This document shows positions 54,668 through 63,826 of a DNA stretch of 64,000 nucleotides, in pieces. A program made the translations under genes and the position numbers. This stretch comes from Arsenicitalea aurantiaca. Its GTDB lineage: Bacteria > Pseudomonadota > Alphaproteobacteria > Rhizobiales > Devosiaceae. Numbering within the stretch: position 1 is the stretch's first letter; the number at the start of each line of letters is the position of its first letter. A model generated the notes under the pieces. It saw nothing but the letters and a program-made list of their open reading frames with translations, made no database searches and was not told the DNA's origin. The DNA lies in NCBI RefSeq assembly GCF_003994485.1, contig NZ_RZNJ01000001.1:251765-315764 (forward strand), in the 5' to 3' direction.

Positions 54668-57069
54668 ACGCTGTGGAGAGCAAGACCAAGTTCGTCTCGA
54701 CCGACCGGCGCGTGCGCGAGGATCGGCGGTTCGTCGTCGGCCGCGGCCGCTATGTTGCCGACATCGACCTGCCCGGCATGCTGCATGTGGCGCTGGTCGC
54801 CGCGCAGCATCCCGCGGCGCGGATCGTGTCGATCGATGCCAGCCGCGCGCTCGCTTTGCCGGGCGTGCACAAGGTGCTCACGGGTGCCGAGCTGGTCGAG
54901 GCGGTCAATCCGCTGATGAACGGGCTCGAGACGCCGCAGGTGCGACGCTTCCCGCTTGCGGTGGGGCAGGTGCGCTATGCAGGCGAGTGGGTTGCGGCAG
55001 TTGTCGCCGATACGCGCGCGCTCGCCGAGGACGCAGCAGAGCGCGTCAAGGTCGAGTATGAAAAGCTCGGCTTCGTGATCGACGCGGAGGAGGCCTATAC
55101 GCCCCAGAGCACGCCGGTCCATCCTGAGCATGGCTCGAACGTGCTGCTCGACAAGACTTTCGTGTGGGGCGAGGTCGAGCGTCATTTCGCCGAAGCCGAC
55201 CAGCAATTGTCCTTCCGCGTCGTCTGGGGTCGCAATTCGACCGTGCCGATCGAGACCTTCGGCGTCGTCGCGTCCTGGGACCCCTGGCAGGAGGTGCTGG
55301 ACGTCTGGGCATCGATCCAGATGCCGAAATATTCCGACCAGATCGCGCGTTCGCTGCGGCTGCCGGGCAACTCGATCCGGGTCCATCAGGACGTCGATGT
55401 GGGTGGCAGCTATGGGGTGAAACGCGGCATCAAGCACTCGGTGCTCGTGGGGCATCTCGCCCGTGCACTCGGGCGGCCGGTGCGGCTGATCGAGGACCGG
55501 CTCGAGAACATGCGTGCGGGCGACGCGCATGGCCCTGAGCGGATCTTCGATGTGGACGTCGCGTTCAACGCGGACGGCATCGTGCGCTCGATGAAGATGC
55601 GCGCGCTCGACAATGTCGGGGCCTATGCGGGCCGGGCGCCCTTCCAGCTCGGCAAGCCGATCGGCGCGATCGTCGGGCCCTACAAGATCGAAAGCGTGCA
55701 GTACCAGGCGATCTCGGTCACGACCAACAAGACCGTGCAGGAGGCCGTGCGCGGCTTCGGGCAGGCCCCGACCAATTACGCCATCGAGACGGCGATCGAC
55801 CGTGTGGCCGAAACCCTCGGGCTCGACCGGATCGAGATCCGGCGGCGCAATTTCATCCGGCACGACGAGTTCCCCTATCTGATCCCGTCGGGCTCGACCT
55901 ATGACAGCGGGGACTATCATACCGTCGTCGACAAGGTCCTCGCCCATGCCGGCTATGACGATCTCGTCGCCGAGCGCGACCGGCTGCGCGCCGAGGGCAT
56001 GCTTGCTGGCATCGGCATCGCCGCATGCCTCGAGCCGAGCGGAGGCAATTCTTCGTTCGAGCCGCTGCTCAACGACAAGAACACGACTTCTACCTGGATG
56101 GATTCCTGCCGCATCATGGTGGATGCGCTGGGGACGGTGACGGCGACGGTGCACACCACCTCCTCGGGGCAGGGGCACGAGACGCTCGTTGCGACCGTGG
56201 TCGGGGAAGTGCTGCAGATCGATCCCGACCTCATCCGGATCGTGCGGCCCGACACGCTGTCGAGCCTGCCCTCCAACTCTCCGGTGGGCAGCCGCATGGC
56301 GATCATGCTGGGTGGAGCCGCGTTCAAGGCGGCCGAGAAGGTGAAGGCCAAGATGGTCGCCATCGCCGCCCATGCCATGGGCGTGCCCATCGAGACCGCG
56401 AACTATGTCGATGGCACGGTCCGGACAGCCGATGGGCGCGAGATGGCCTGGGAAGCGATCGTCAACATGGCGCATCGTCAGTTCCACGCGCTTCCCGAGG
56501 GCATGGATCCCGGGCTCGCGAGCGACCACATCATGCAGGTGCCGACCGGGGTGCAACTGCCCAAGGACGACAAGGTGCAGATGTACCCCTGTCATTCCTT
56601 CGAGTTCCACCTGATCCTCGTTGCGATCGACCCGCTGCTCGGCAAGCCCGAAATACGGCGCTACGTCATCGGCCATGACTGCGGCACGGTGATCAATCCG
56701 CACATCGTGCGCGGCATGACGCTCGGAGGCATTGCCCACGGACTGGGGGCGGCCCTGCTCGAGGAGTTCGCCTATGACGCCGAGGGCCAGCTGCTGACGC
56801 AGAGCTTCATGGATTATCTGCTGCCTTCGTCCCACGAGGTGCCGGACGTCGAGATCGTCCATCACTGCACGCCCTCTCCGCTGACGGTCCTAGGGCAGAA
56901 GGGCTCGGGCGAGAGCGGCTATCTGGGCTCGCCGGCGGCGATCTCGGGGGCGATCAACGATGCGGTCCGCCCGCTCGGCATCCATTTCACCCGGCTTCCC
57001 ATGCGCATCAGCGCCATCAGCGACGCGATCGCCGAGGCCGGGCCCACCATGACGCAAGAAGAGATTTGA
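54664..57069 (+). CDS. Molybdenum hydroxylase, molybdopterin-binding large subunit
   Basis: An 801-aa xanthine-oxidase-family large subunit. Residues 1 to about 150 form the first aldehyde-oxidase/xanthine-dehydrogenase domain (REDRRFVVGRGRYVADIDLP). The region AVRGFGQAPTNYAIE holds the substrate-binding loop. The active-site glutamate is Glu750 in GQKGSGESGYLGSP. The copper-binding loop AYxCSFR of true CO dehydrogenase is absent, so it is not a CO dehydrogenase. It would hydroxylate an aldehyde or N-heteroaromatic carbon, with water as the oxygen source. The substrate is unknown. An upstream reading frame extends into the small-subunit gene and is not used. Confidence 0.92.
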   Translation: MNAVESKTKFVSTDRRVREDRRFVVGRGRYVADIDLPGMLHVALVAAQHPAARIVSIDASRALALPGVHKVLTGAELVEAVNPLMNGLETPQVRRFPLAVGQVRYAGEWVAAVVADTRALAEDAAERVKVEYEKLGFVIDAEEAYTPQSTPVHPEHGSNVLLDKTFVWGEVERHFAEADQQLSFRVVWGRNSTVPIETFGVVASWDPWQEVLDVWASIQMPKYSDQIARSLRLPGNSIRVHQDVDVGGSYGVKRGIKHSVLVGHLARALGRPVRLIEDRLENMRAGDAHGPERIFDVDVAFNADGIVRSMKMRALDNVGAYAGRAPFQLGKPIGAIVGPYKIESVQYQAISVTTNKTVQEAVRGFGQAPTNYAIETAIDRVAETLGLDRIEIRRRNFIRHDEFPYLIPSGSTYDSGDYHTVVDKVLAHAGYDDLVAERDRLRAEGMLAGIGIAACLEPSGGNSSFEPLLNDKNTTSTWMDSCRIMVDALGTVTATVHTTSSGQGHETLVATVVGEVLQIDPDLIRIVRPDTLSSLPSNSPVGSRMAIMLGGAAFKAAEKVKAKMVAIAAHAMGVPIETANYVDGTVRTADGREMAWEAIVNMAHRQFHALPEGMDPGLASDHIMQVPTGVQLPKDDKVQMYPCHSFEFHLILVAIDPLLGKPEIRRYVIGHDCGTVINPHIVRGMTLGGIAHGLGAALLEEFAYDAEGQLLTQSFMDYLLPSSHEVPDVEIVHHCTPSPLTVLGQKGSGESGYLGSPAAISGAINDAVRPLGIHFTRLPMRISAISDAIAEAGPTMTQEEI

Positions 57070-57074
57070 GAACG

Positions 57075-58052
57075 ATGATCATCGATTGCCACGCCCATCT
57101 GGTTCCCCCTTCGCTGCTTGCAGCGCTCAAGGAGAAGAAGGCCGAGTTTCCGTCCGTCAAAATGATCGAGGACGGCGCAAGCCTCGCCTTCTCGTTTGCC
57201 GGCCGCAAGGCGACACGACCGGTGAGCAAGCCGCTCTCGGATATCGATGGGCGGCTCGCCTGGATGGATCGCGAAGGGATCGACAAGCAGGTCGTGGGCG
57301 GATGGCTCGACATGTTCGGCTATGAGCTGCCTGTCGATGAAGGGGCGGCGTGGAGCCGGCTGATCAATGCGCATCTGCTCGACGCGGCAGCCCGGCAGGA
57401 CCGGTTCATTCCGCTTGCGACGGTGCCCCTTCAGGATGGCGCCCGCGCCGCCGAAGTGCTGCGTGAGGCCCATGCGGCAGGAATGAAGGGCACGATGATC
57501 GGCACCCAGCCCAAGGGCGTCGGCGGCGTGCTCGACGACCCGAGCCTCGATCCTTTCTGGCAGGCCGCAGACGAACTCGGTTCGATCGTCTTCATCCACC
57601 CCGTATTCGAAAGCGGGGACGACCGGGTTCATGATTACGGCATGGCCAATGCGGTCGGCCGGATCACGGACACGCTGATCGCGGTGTCGCGCATCATCTA
57701 TTCGGGCCATGTGACGCGCTATGGCAACGCCAAGATCGTCATCGGCATCGGCGGCTCCGCGCTGCCCTTCGTGCTCGGACGGCTGCGCCGGAATTACTCG
57801 CTCCACACCGACACCCTCGCCGATCCCGATGCGGCGATGGCCAAGCTCTGGTTCGACACCATCCTCCAGGATGCGGACGCGCTCGACCTGCTGGTCAAAT
57901 GCGTCGGCACCGAGCGCGTGATGATGGGCTCGGACATGCCCTTCCCGATCGGCGATCCGACCCCCCGGGCAATCCTTTCGGATGCGGCGCTCGATGATGC
58001 GCAGCGCAATGCGCTCGACGGCGGCAACGCCCGACGCCTGCTCGGGCTCTGA
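57075..58052 (+). CDS. Amidohydrolase-2 family protein (ACMSD-like)
   Basis: A 325-aa TIM-barrel metal enzyme. The metal motif HxH is at residues 6-8 (IDCHAHLVPP), another histidine lies in IVFIHPVFES and the conserved aspartate is in MGSDMPFPIGD near the C-terminus. This is the pattern of the amidohydrolase-2 group, which includes 2-amino-3-carboxymuconate-6-semialdehyde decarboxylase and gamma-resorcylate decarboxylase. Several members decarboxylate aromatic or ring-cleavage products without oxygen. It is 5 bases after the large subunit stop. It may act as a decarboxylase or hydrolase in the pathway; the substrate is unknown. Confidence 0.88.
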   Translation: MIIDCHAHLVPPSLLAALKEKKAEFPSVKMIEDGASLAFSFAGRKATRPVSKPLSDIDGRLAWMDREGIDKQVVGGWLDMFGYELPVDEGAAWSRLINAHLLDAAARQDRFIPLATVPLQDGARAAEVLREAHAAGMKGTMIGTQPKGVGGVLDDPSLDPFWQAADELGSIVFIHPVFESGDDRVHDYGMANAVGRITDTLIAVSRIIYSGHVTRYGNAKIVIGIGGSALPFVLGRLRRNYSLHTDTLADPDAAMAKLWFDTILQDADALDLLVKCVGTERVMMGSDMPFPIGDPTPRAILSDAALDDAQRNALDGGNARRLLGL

Positions 58053-58072
58053 GCAGAAGGGGAGGAGACACG

Positions 58073-58543
58073 ATGAAACTCGATCTTTCCGGCAAGGAAG
58101 TCATCAATACGAGCCCCGAACGGCTCTGGGAGGCACTGAACTCCCCCGACGTGCTGACGCGCTGCATTCCCGGCTGCAAGAGCATGACCGAGACTGCGCC
58201 CGACCATTACGACGTGCTGATGGAGCTCAAGGTCGCGGCCGTTGGCGGAACCTTCGAGGGCAAGGTGGCGCTTACCGAAAAGCAGCCGCCCAGCACCTGC
58301 AACATCACCGTTTCTGGCGAGGGCTCGCTCGGGAATGGCACGGGGAAAGCGAGCTTCACCATAACGCCCGAGCCGGATGGCGCGTCGCTCCTCACCTATG
58401 AGGGCGAGGGCGAGATCGGCGGCCTCGTCGCCGGCGTCGGCCAGCGGATCCTGAAATCGGTGTCCAAGCACCTGACCGGCCAGTTCTTCAAGGCGCTGCG
58501 CAAGGAATGCGAGGCCTCCGAAGCCGAGCGGAAGGCGGGCTGA
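58073..58543 (+). CDS. CoxG family protein (SRPBCC fold)
   Basis: A 156-aa protein of the carbon-monoxide-dehydrogenase subunit G family. The N-terminal DLSGKEVINTSPERLWEALN and CIPGCKSMTETAPDHYDV are its signature, and the alternating strand pattern of the START-like fold continues to about residue 135. CoxG members bind to the membrane and recruit molybdenum hydroxylases or act in their maturation. It belongs to the molybdenum hydroxylase here. Its stop overlaps the next start by one base, so the genes are coupled. Well-supported. Confidence 0.9.
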   Translation: MKLDLSGKEVINTSPERLWEALNSPDVLTRCIPGCKSMTETAPDHYDVLMELKVAAVGGTFEGKVALTEKQPPSTCNITVSGEGSLGNGTGKASFTITPEPDGASLLTYEGEGEIGGLVAGVGQRILKSVSKHLTGQFFKALRKECEASEAERKAG

Positions 58544-59349
58544 TGGATATCTCGCCGCTCACCCGCCATACCGTTGCCGGGCCCGAGGGCAATGCCCTTG
58601 CCGCCTCGAGCATGGGAAGCCGGCAGGGCCTGCCGATCCTGTTCGGAAACTCGCTCGCTGCCGATATGAGCATGTGGGACGAAGTGGCCGAGCGGCTTCA
58701 GGCCGAACGGCTGATCGTCCGCTACGACATGCGCGGGCACGGCGCTTCCGAGATCGTTGCCGAAGGCACGACGCTGGAGGGCCTGGGGCGCGACGCGCTA
58801 GCCGTGATGGATGCTCTCGGGCTCGAGCGCGTCGTCTATTGCGGGCTGTCGCTCGGTGGTCTGGTCGGCATGTGGCTCGCGCTGAACGCGCCCGAGCGGC
58901 TCGCCGGGCTGGTGCTCGCCAATACGGCGGCGAGCTTTCCGCCCGCGAGCATGTGGGAAGACCGGGCGGCGGCCGCGCGGCGTGACGGCGTCTCGTCCCT
59001 CGTCGCCCCGACGCTCGAGCGCTGGCTGACCCCGGCCTTCCGCGAAGCCAACCCGGAGAGAAGCGAAGACATTGCCCGGATGATCGGTGCGACGCCGGGT
59101 GCTGGTTATGCCGCGTGCTGCGGCGTGCTGGCGAGCGCGGATGTCAGCGGCAGGCTCGGCGAGATCGCGCTGCCGGTCCTCGTCATTGCAGGCGACACCG
59201 ATCCTTCGACGCCGCCCGCACGGGCCGAAGAACTGCATCGGGCGATCGCCGGCAGCGAGCTCGTCACGCTTTCGGCGGCCCATCTTTCCGCGGTGGAGGC
59301 TGCGGACGACATGGCCGATGCGTTGAGGCGGTTCGCCGCGCGCATCTGA
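58543..59349 (+). CDS. Alpha/beta hydrolase (enol-lactonase-like)
   Basis: A 268-aa alpha/beta hydrolase. The nucleophile elbow GLSLGG follows RVVYC, the acid residue is in IAGDTDPSTPP and the histidine in LSAAHLSAVE. The pattern (ILFGNSLAADMSMWDEVAE near the oxyanion loop and RYDMRGHGAS) resembles 3-oxoadipate enol-lactonase (PcaD) and other catabolic hydrolases. It may open a lactone or hydrolyse a ring-cleavage product. It is translated in overlap with coxG. It is separated from UbiX by 100 bases. The catalytic triad is intact; the substrate is unknown. Confidence 0.87.
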   Translation: MDISPLTRHTVAGPEGNALAASSMGSRQGLPILFGNSLAADMSMWDEVAERLQAERLIVRYDMRGHGASEIVAEGTTLEGLGRDALAVMDALGLERVVYCGLSLGGLVGMWLALNAPERLAGLVLANTAASFPPASMWEDRAAAARRDGVSSLVAPTLERWLTPAFREANPERSEDIARMIGATPGAGYAACCGVLASADVSGRLGEIALPVLVIAGDTDPSTPPARAEELHRAIAGSELVTLSAAHLSAVEAADDMADALRRFAARI

Positions 59350-59449
59350 GGCTGAGCAGGGGCGCTGGGGAGCGCCTGGAGAGGTCGGGGCTGGGCCCCG
59401 GCATATCGGAAGGCCGCCGACAGGACGGCCACAGGGAGGAGCAGCGTCG

Positions 59450-60058
59450 GTGAAGCGCGTCATCGTGGGCATAACGGGTGCTTCGGGCACCATTCTGGGC
59501 GTCAGGGCGCTCGAGATCCTCAAGGGGATCGAGGGCGTCGAATCCCATCTCGTGATGTCGCCCTCTGCCGTGCGCACGCTGGGGCTCGAGACCGAATACT
59601 CCTATTCCGACGTCACGGCGCTGGCCGACGTCACGCACAATTTCCGCGATATCGGCTCGTCGGTGGCGAGCGGCTCGTTTCGCAATGAGGGGATGATCGT
59701 CGCGCCCTGCTCGGTCAAGACGCTGAGCGCAGTGGCCCATTGCAACAGCGGAGACCTGCTGTCGCGAGCGGCGGATGTCTGCCTCAAGGAGCGTCGGCGG
59801 CTGGTGCTGATGTTCCGCGAGACGCCGCTGCATGCAGGGCATATCGCGCTGATGGACCAGGCGACGCGCAATGGCGCGATCGTCATGCCGACCGTGATCG
59901 GCCTCTACTACAAGCCCAAGACCGTCGACGACATCATCAATCACCTTGTGGGGCGTGCTCTCGACCTCATGGGGATCGACAGCGGCAGCCTCGTGCGTCG
60001 CTGGGGCGAAGACGACACACCAGACGAATACGACGAGGGGGAAAGCCGCGATGACTGA
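59450..60058 (+). CDS. ubiX: UbiX-like flavin prenyltransferase
   Basis: A 202-aa flavodoxin-like enzyme that makes prenylated FMN. The N-terminus VIVGITGASGTILGVRALE is the FMN loop, MIVAPCSVKTLSAVAHC is the conserved middle segment and RLVLMFRETPLHAGHIALM the dimethylallyl-phosphate site (R-E-T-P-L). It supplies the cofactor of the adjacent UbiD protein. GTG start with AGGGAGGA about 10 bases upstream. The C-terminal 20 residues are acidic. The ubiX symbol is by family; its function in ubiquinone synthesis is unlikely in this context. Confidence 0.9.
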   Translation: MKRVIVGITGASGTILGVRALEILKGIEGVESHLVMSPSAVRTLGLETEYSYSDVTALADVTHNFRDIGSSVASGSFRNEGMIVAPCSVKTLSAVAHCNSGDLLSRAADVCLKERRRLVLMFRETPLHAGHIALMDQATRNGAIVMPTVIGLYYKPKTVDDIINHLVGRALDLMGIDSGSLVRRWGEDDTPDEYDEGESRDD

Positions 60059-60101
60059 TCGCGCCGCCACCAACCCCCACGCACGAACCGAGGACCACGC
60101 C

Positions 60102-61748
60102 ATGACCCAATCCAAGCCCCCCTATAACGATCTGCACGACCATCTGGCCGAGCTCGAGCGGCGGGGGCTCCTGACCCGCGTCGATCGCCAGATCGACAAG
60201 GACAGCGAGATGCATCCGCTGGTGCGCTGGCAGTTCGTGGGCGGCATCCAGGAGAAGGATCGCAAGGCGTTCCTCTTCACCAACATCGTGGACGGCAAGG
60301 GCCGCAAATACGACATTCCCGTGGTGGTCGGCGGCATGGCGGCCAACCGCGAGGTCTATGGCACGGGCATGGGCTGCTCGGTCGATGCGATCCAGGCCAA
60401 ATGGGACCACGCGATCGCCAATCCGATCGACCCGGTCGAGGTGACCGACGCGCCCTGCCACGAAATCATCGAAGACGGCGAGATCCTTTCCCAGGAGGGC
60501 CACGGGCTCGATCTGTTGCCGATCCCCGTCTCGACGCCGGGCTTCGACAGTGCGCCGACGCTGAGCGCAACCAACGTCATTACCAAGGATCCCGTTACGG
60601 GCGTTCAGAACATGGGCACTTACCGGTGCGCGCTGAAGGCGTCCGACCGGCTCGTGGTGCGCATGGCGACCCGCGTCGGCGGGGCCGGGGGCTACCAGCA
60701 CTATCTCTCGCACAAGGAGCGTGGCGACAACGAGATGCCGGTGGCGATCGTGCTCGGTTGCCCGCCCTATGTCGCCTTCATGGGGCCCCAGAAGCTGCCG
60801 ATCGGGGTCGACGAGTTCACCGTTGCGGGCGGGCTTGCCGGCGCGCCGATCAACGTGGTGAAGGCCAAGACCGTCGACCTCATGGTGCCGGCGGAAGCCG
60901 AGGTCGTGATCGAGGGCTATGTCGACACGACCAAGGTCGAGCCCGAGGGCCCGTTCGGGGAATCGCATGGGCACGTGGCGCTCGAAGAATACAACATGCC
61001 CATGCGCATCACGGCGGTGACCCGCCGGCGCGATGCGGTGATCCCCTCCTATATCAGCCAGGTGGCGCCGAGCGAATCCAGCGTCATCAAGCGGGTGGCC
61101 TACGAGCCGCTTTTCCTGCGCCATCTCCGCGACACGATGAGCATCAAGGGCGTCAAGAAGGTGTCGCTGCACGAGCCGCTTACCGGGCTCCTGCGCGTCA
61201 CCGTCATCACCGTCGCGCCGAACACGCCACGCACCGAGATCTGGCGGGCGCTCTATGGGGCAGCCTTCTTCAAGGGCGACTGCGGCAAGATCTGCATCGC
61301 GGTCAATGAGGACATCGATCCCGACAGCCCCGACGGCATCCTCTGGGCGATGGCCTATCGCTCGAACCCGATCGCGGACGTGCAGACGCTGGCCCATCGC
61401 GGGCAGGGCCACGGGCCCAAGCGCGAGGCCGAAGGCGAAGAGGATTCCACCCTCCTGATCGACGCTACGATGAAGTCCCCGATGCCGCCGCTCGCCCTGC
61501 CGACCCAGGACTACATGGAGCGCGCGAAGGGCATCTGGGAGGAGATGGGCCTGCCCAAGCTCACCCCGCAATCGCCCTGGTTCGGCTACTCGCTGGGCGA
61601 GTGGCACAGCGAATGGGATGCCGCCGCAGCCCGCGCAGCACAGGGGGAGTATCTCGAAAACGGCAAGATCAGTCTTGGACGCCAGATCCCGTGGGTGAAG
61701 CCGGAAACGCGCTTTTCGCCCGACCAGGAGACTCCGCCCAAGCGCTGA
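60102..61748 (+). CDS. UbiD family decarboxylase
   Basis: A 548-aa prenyl-FMN decarboxylase. The catalytic Arg and Glu lie in segments of the type MATRVGGAGGYQHYLSHK and VEPEGPFGESHGHVALEEY, the family's E-P-E-G-P-F-G-E block. TYRCALKASDRLVVRMATR is also conserved. These enzymes reversibly decarboxylate aromatic, heteroaromatic or conjugated carboxylic acids. ATG 60102 has GAGGA with ideal spacing. An upstream ATG at 60051 would add 17 residues and overlap ubiX, and is also possible. The ubiX-ubiD pair is the core of the decarboxylation step here. The substrate is not evident. Confidence 0.92.
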   Translation: MTQSKPPYNDLHDHLAELERRGLLTRVDRQIDKDSEMHPLVRWQFVGGIQEKDRKAFLFTNIVDGKGRKYDIPVVVGGMAANREVYGTGMGCSVDAIQAKWDHAIANPIDPVEVTDAPCHEIIEDGEILSQEGHGLDLLPIPVSTPGFDSAPTLSATNVITKDPVTGVQNMGTYRCALKASDRLVVRMATRVGGAGGYQHYLSHKERGDNEMPVAIVLGCPPYVAFMGPQKLPIGVDEFTVAGGLAGAPINVVKAKTVDLMVPAEAEVVIEGYVDTTKVEPEGPFGESHGHVALEEYNMPMRITAVTRRRDAVIPSYISQVAPSESSVIKRVAYEPLFLRHLRDTMSIKGVKKVSLHEPLTGLLRVTVITVAPNTPRTEIWRALYGAAFFKGDCGKICIAVNEDIDPDSPDGILWAMAYRSNPIADVQTLAHRGQGHGPKREAEGEEDSTLLIDATMKSPMPPLALPTQDYMERAKGIWEEMGLPKLTPQSPWFGYSLGEWHSEWDAAAARAAQGEYLENGKISLGRQIPWVKPETRFSPDQETPPKR

Positions 61749-61831
61749 GCTTGACCACGACCCGGACCAAACCTAAAACTCGTACGGAAGCATACAATAT
61801 GCTTCATAACGGAAACGAACGAGGAATGAGG

Positions 61832-62197
61832 ATGCAGGAAGTTCTGATCTGCAAGCATGGCGACATCGAAGATGGCACCGTGCGCATCGTCCGGGTCAAC
61901 GAGTACGACATCGGCATCATCCGGCAGGGCGGGCGCTACTACGCCTACCGCAATCGCTGTCCGCACCAGGGCGGGCCGGCCTGCGAGGGCGTGCGCATGC
62001 CCGGCGTCTATGACGACATCGACGAGAACGGGCTCTTCCACGGGCAGAAGTTCGACGAGGACGACATCCACATCGTCTGCCCTTGGCATGGCTACGAATT
62101 TCACCTCAGCGACGGCACCAATGTCTGCGACCCGAAACTGCGCCTGCGCAAGTTCGACGTCATCGAAAGGGACGGCAATGTCTATGTCAGCGCTTAA
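61832..62197 (+). CDS. Rieske 2Fe-2S protein with long insertion
   Basis: A 121-aa Rieske protein. Cluster ligands are Cys43 and His45 (CPHQGGPAC) and Cys83 and His86 (CPWHGYEFH). The two pairs are 37 residues apart, about twice the distance in ordinary Rieske ferredoxins, and the insertion holds another cysteine (Cys51). Such proteins act as electron carriers or as subunits of Rieske oxygenases. No oxygenase alpha subunit is in view. ATG 61832 was chosen because GAGG is 7 bases upstream; another ATG at 61826 is too close. The Rieske call is certain. Confidence 0.9.
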   Translation: MQEVLICKHGDIEDGTVRIVRVNEYDIGIIRQGGRYYAYRNRCPHQGGPACEGVRMPGVYDDIDENGLFHGQKFDEDDIHIVCPWHGYEFHLSDGTNVCDPKLRLRKFDVIERDGNVYVSA

Positions 62198-62546
62198 GGC
62201 GGTACCGGCCCAGACGCCGGATGATGCCGAGAAGTTCGCAAGCCTTGCCAGCGACATCGCCGCGCTTTGCGACGATGCGATCGCCACTGGTGAGATCGAA
62301 GCGCTCTCCAACGAGGCGCTCGGCCAGGTGATGGCGAGCGTGGTGCGGCTCTACGCGGCCAAGGCCGAGAACGGTGCCAAGCTGATGCCTTTCGGGCGCA
62401 ACAGCGTGCCCACCCCGACCGATGTCTGCATCACCAGCCTCGCGCTGCTCGATGCGGGCGGGATCGAGGTCTTCGAGCTCGGGCTCTGGGAAACCATGAG
62501 CAACATCCGTCCCGCCAAGGCCACCGGCCTTGCCGATGCCTCGTGA
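62178..62546 (+). CDS. Conserved hypothetical protein (122 aa) in catabolic operon
   Basis: A helix-rich small protein: DAEKFASLASDIAALCDDAI, then EALSNEALGQVMASVVRLYA and KAENGAKLMPFGRNS form three amphipathic helices. No signal peptide or metal motif is recognised. The start overlaps the Rieske stop, supported by AAAGGGA five bases upstream. The gene ends 13 bases before the second amidohydrolase. The company and translation coupling suggest that it is a subunit or chaperone of the Rieske or amidohydrolase enzyme. The family is unknown to me. Confidence 0.75.
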   Translation: MSMSALKAVPAQTPDDAEKFASLASDIAALCDDAIATGEIEALSNEALGQVMASVVRLYAAKAENGAKLMPFGRNSVPTPTDVCITSLALLDAGGIEVFELGLWETMSNIRPAKATGLADAS

Positions 62547-62559
62547 AGGAGCCCAAGCC

Positions 62560-63810
62560 ATGAGCAATGCTGAAGCGGCCCCGATCCCCGATTTCCGGGA
62601 CATGGCCACCGAACGGTTCGACACCTCGATGCACCTGGCCAATGCAGCCCGGCAGGCCGACGAGCGCGGCTATGAGGACTTCCTCATCGTCGACGTCGAT
62701 TCCCATCATTACGAGAACGAGGCGTCCGCCGAGATCGCCGAATTCATCGACAACCCGATCCTGCGCCACGAGGTCAAGTACCAGGGCATCTCGCGCAAGG
62801 GCATCACGACGGGTTTCGGGCAGTATCAGGAACTGGGCGGACGGGTAACGCGCTATCCGCTGCGCAAATCCGAACACGTGCCCGAGACGCCGCACCGCGA
62901 CATCACGCTGATGCGGCGCTGGATGGACGCCATGGGCGTCGACATCGCCTGCATGTTTCCGACGCCGCTGCTCAATCTCGGGCTCGTGCCCCGGGTCGAT
63001 CTCGAGGTGGAACTCGCCGATGCCTACAATCGCTGGCTCTGCGAGACCATCCTGCAGGAGGACAGCCGGCTCAAGTCGATGCTCTATCTGCCGTTCAACG
63101 ATCCCGAGGCGTGCCTCAAGACGATCGAGAAATACGGCGACCACAAGGGCGTCATCGGCTTCATGGTCACCTCGACGCGCTATCGCGGCGTCTATGACAA
63201 TGCCTATGCCAAGACCTACAGGGCGCTCGAGGAGCGCAACCTGCCGCTCGGCTTCCATACCGGGCTCGGCGGGCAGGAGCCGGGGCTCTCTACCTGCAAC
63301 CGGTTCCTGACGCTGCATGCGCTCGGCTTTGCCTGGCACAACATGCTGCACCTCTCGAACTGGGTGATCAACGGGCTGCCCGAGCGCTTCCCCAAGCTCA
63401 AGACGCTGTGGATCGAGGCGGGCCTCGCCTGGATTCCGTTCGTCATGCAGCGGCTCGATAACGAGTACATGATGCGCCCCTCGGACGCGCCGCTGCTCAA
63501 GAAGAAGCCCAGCGATTACATGCGCGACATGTTCTACACGTCGCAGCCCATGGAAATGGTGAACAATTCCAAGGCGTTGGAACTCACCTTCGAGATGATC
63601 GACGCGCCCAACCAGCTGCTCTACTCATCCGACTATCCCCATTGGGACATGGACCTGCCGAGCACGATCTACGACCTGCCGTTTCTCGACCAAGCCGCCA
63701 AGCGCAACATCCTGGGCGGCAACGCCCAGCGCCTGTTCAACCTCGAACCCATCCTTGCCGAGCACAAGCTTGCAAAGCAGGCCGCCAAACGACAGGCGGC
63801 GCCGGGATGA
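62560..63810 (+). CDS. Amidohydrolase-2 family protein (416 aa)
   Basis: A longer amidohydrolase with the metal motif DVDSHHYE (His49/His50 and Glu52 near the N-terminus), a central histidine in PLGFHTGLGG and a catalytic aspartate in LYSSDYPHWD. The family signature at residues 45-52 is close to D-x-D-x-H-x-x-E of the amidohydrolase-2 decarboxylase-type branch. The first 40 residues are an extra N-terminal helix. The protein may hydrolyse or decarboxylate a substrate after the UbiD or hydroxylase step. RBS GAAGGAG lies 12 bases upstream. The family is certain; the chemistry is not. Confidence 0.88.
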   Translation: MSNAEAAPIPDFRDMATERFDTSMHLANAARQADERGYEDFLIVDVDSHHYENEASAEIAEFIDNPILRHEVKYQGISRKGITTGFGQYQELGGRVTRYPLRKSEHVPETPHRDITLMRRWMDAMGVDIACMFPTPLLNLGLVPRVDLEVELADAYNRWLCETILQEDSRLKSMLYLPFNDPEACLKTIEKYGDHKGVIGFMVTSTRYRGVYDNAYAKTYRALEERNLPLGFHTGLGGQEPGLSTCNRFLTLHALGFAWHNMLHLSNWVINGLPERFPKLKTLWIEAGLAWIPFVMQRLDNEYMMRPSDAPLLKKKPSDYMRDMFYTSQPMEMVNNSKALELTFEMIDAPNQLLYSSDYPHWDMDLPSTIYDLPFLDQAAKRNILGGNAQRLFNLEPILAEHKLAKQAAKRQAAPG

Positions 63811-63826
63811 CGCATACCGGTGCGGC

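Noticed and set aside
52913-58543. Aerobic carbon monoxide dehydrogenase (cox operon).
   Set aside because: CoxG and the three subunit types fit the wider family, but the large subunit lacks the AYxCSFR copper loop and has AVRGFGQAP in its place. It is a different hydroxylase.
59450-61748. Ubiquinone biosynthesis ubiX-ubiD.
   Set aside because: The pair sits inside a catabolic operon with a molybdenum hydroxylase and amidohydrolases, and this context suggests aromatic acid metabolism.
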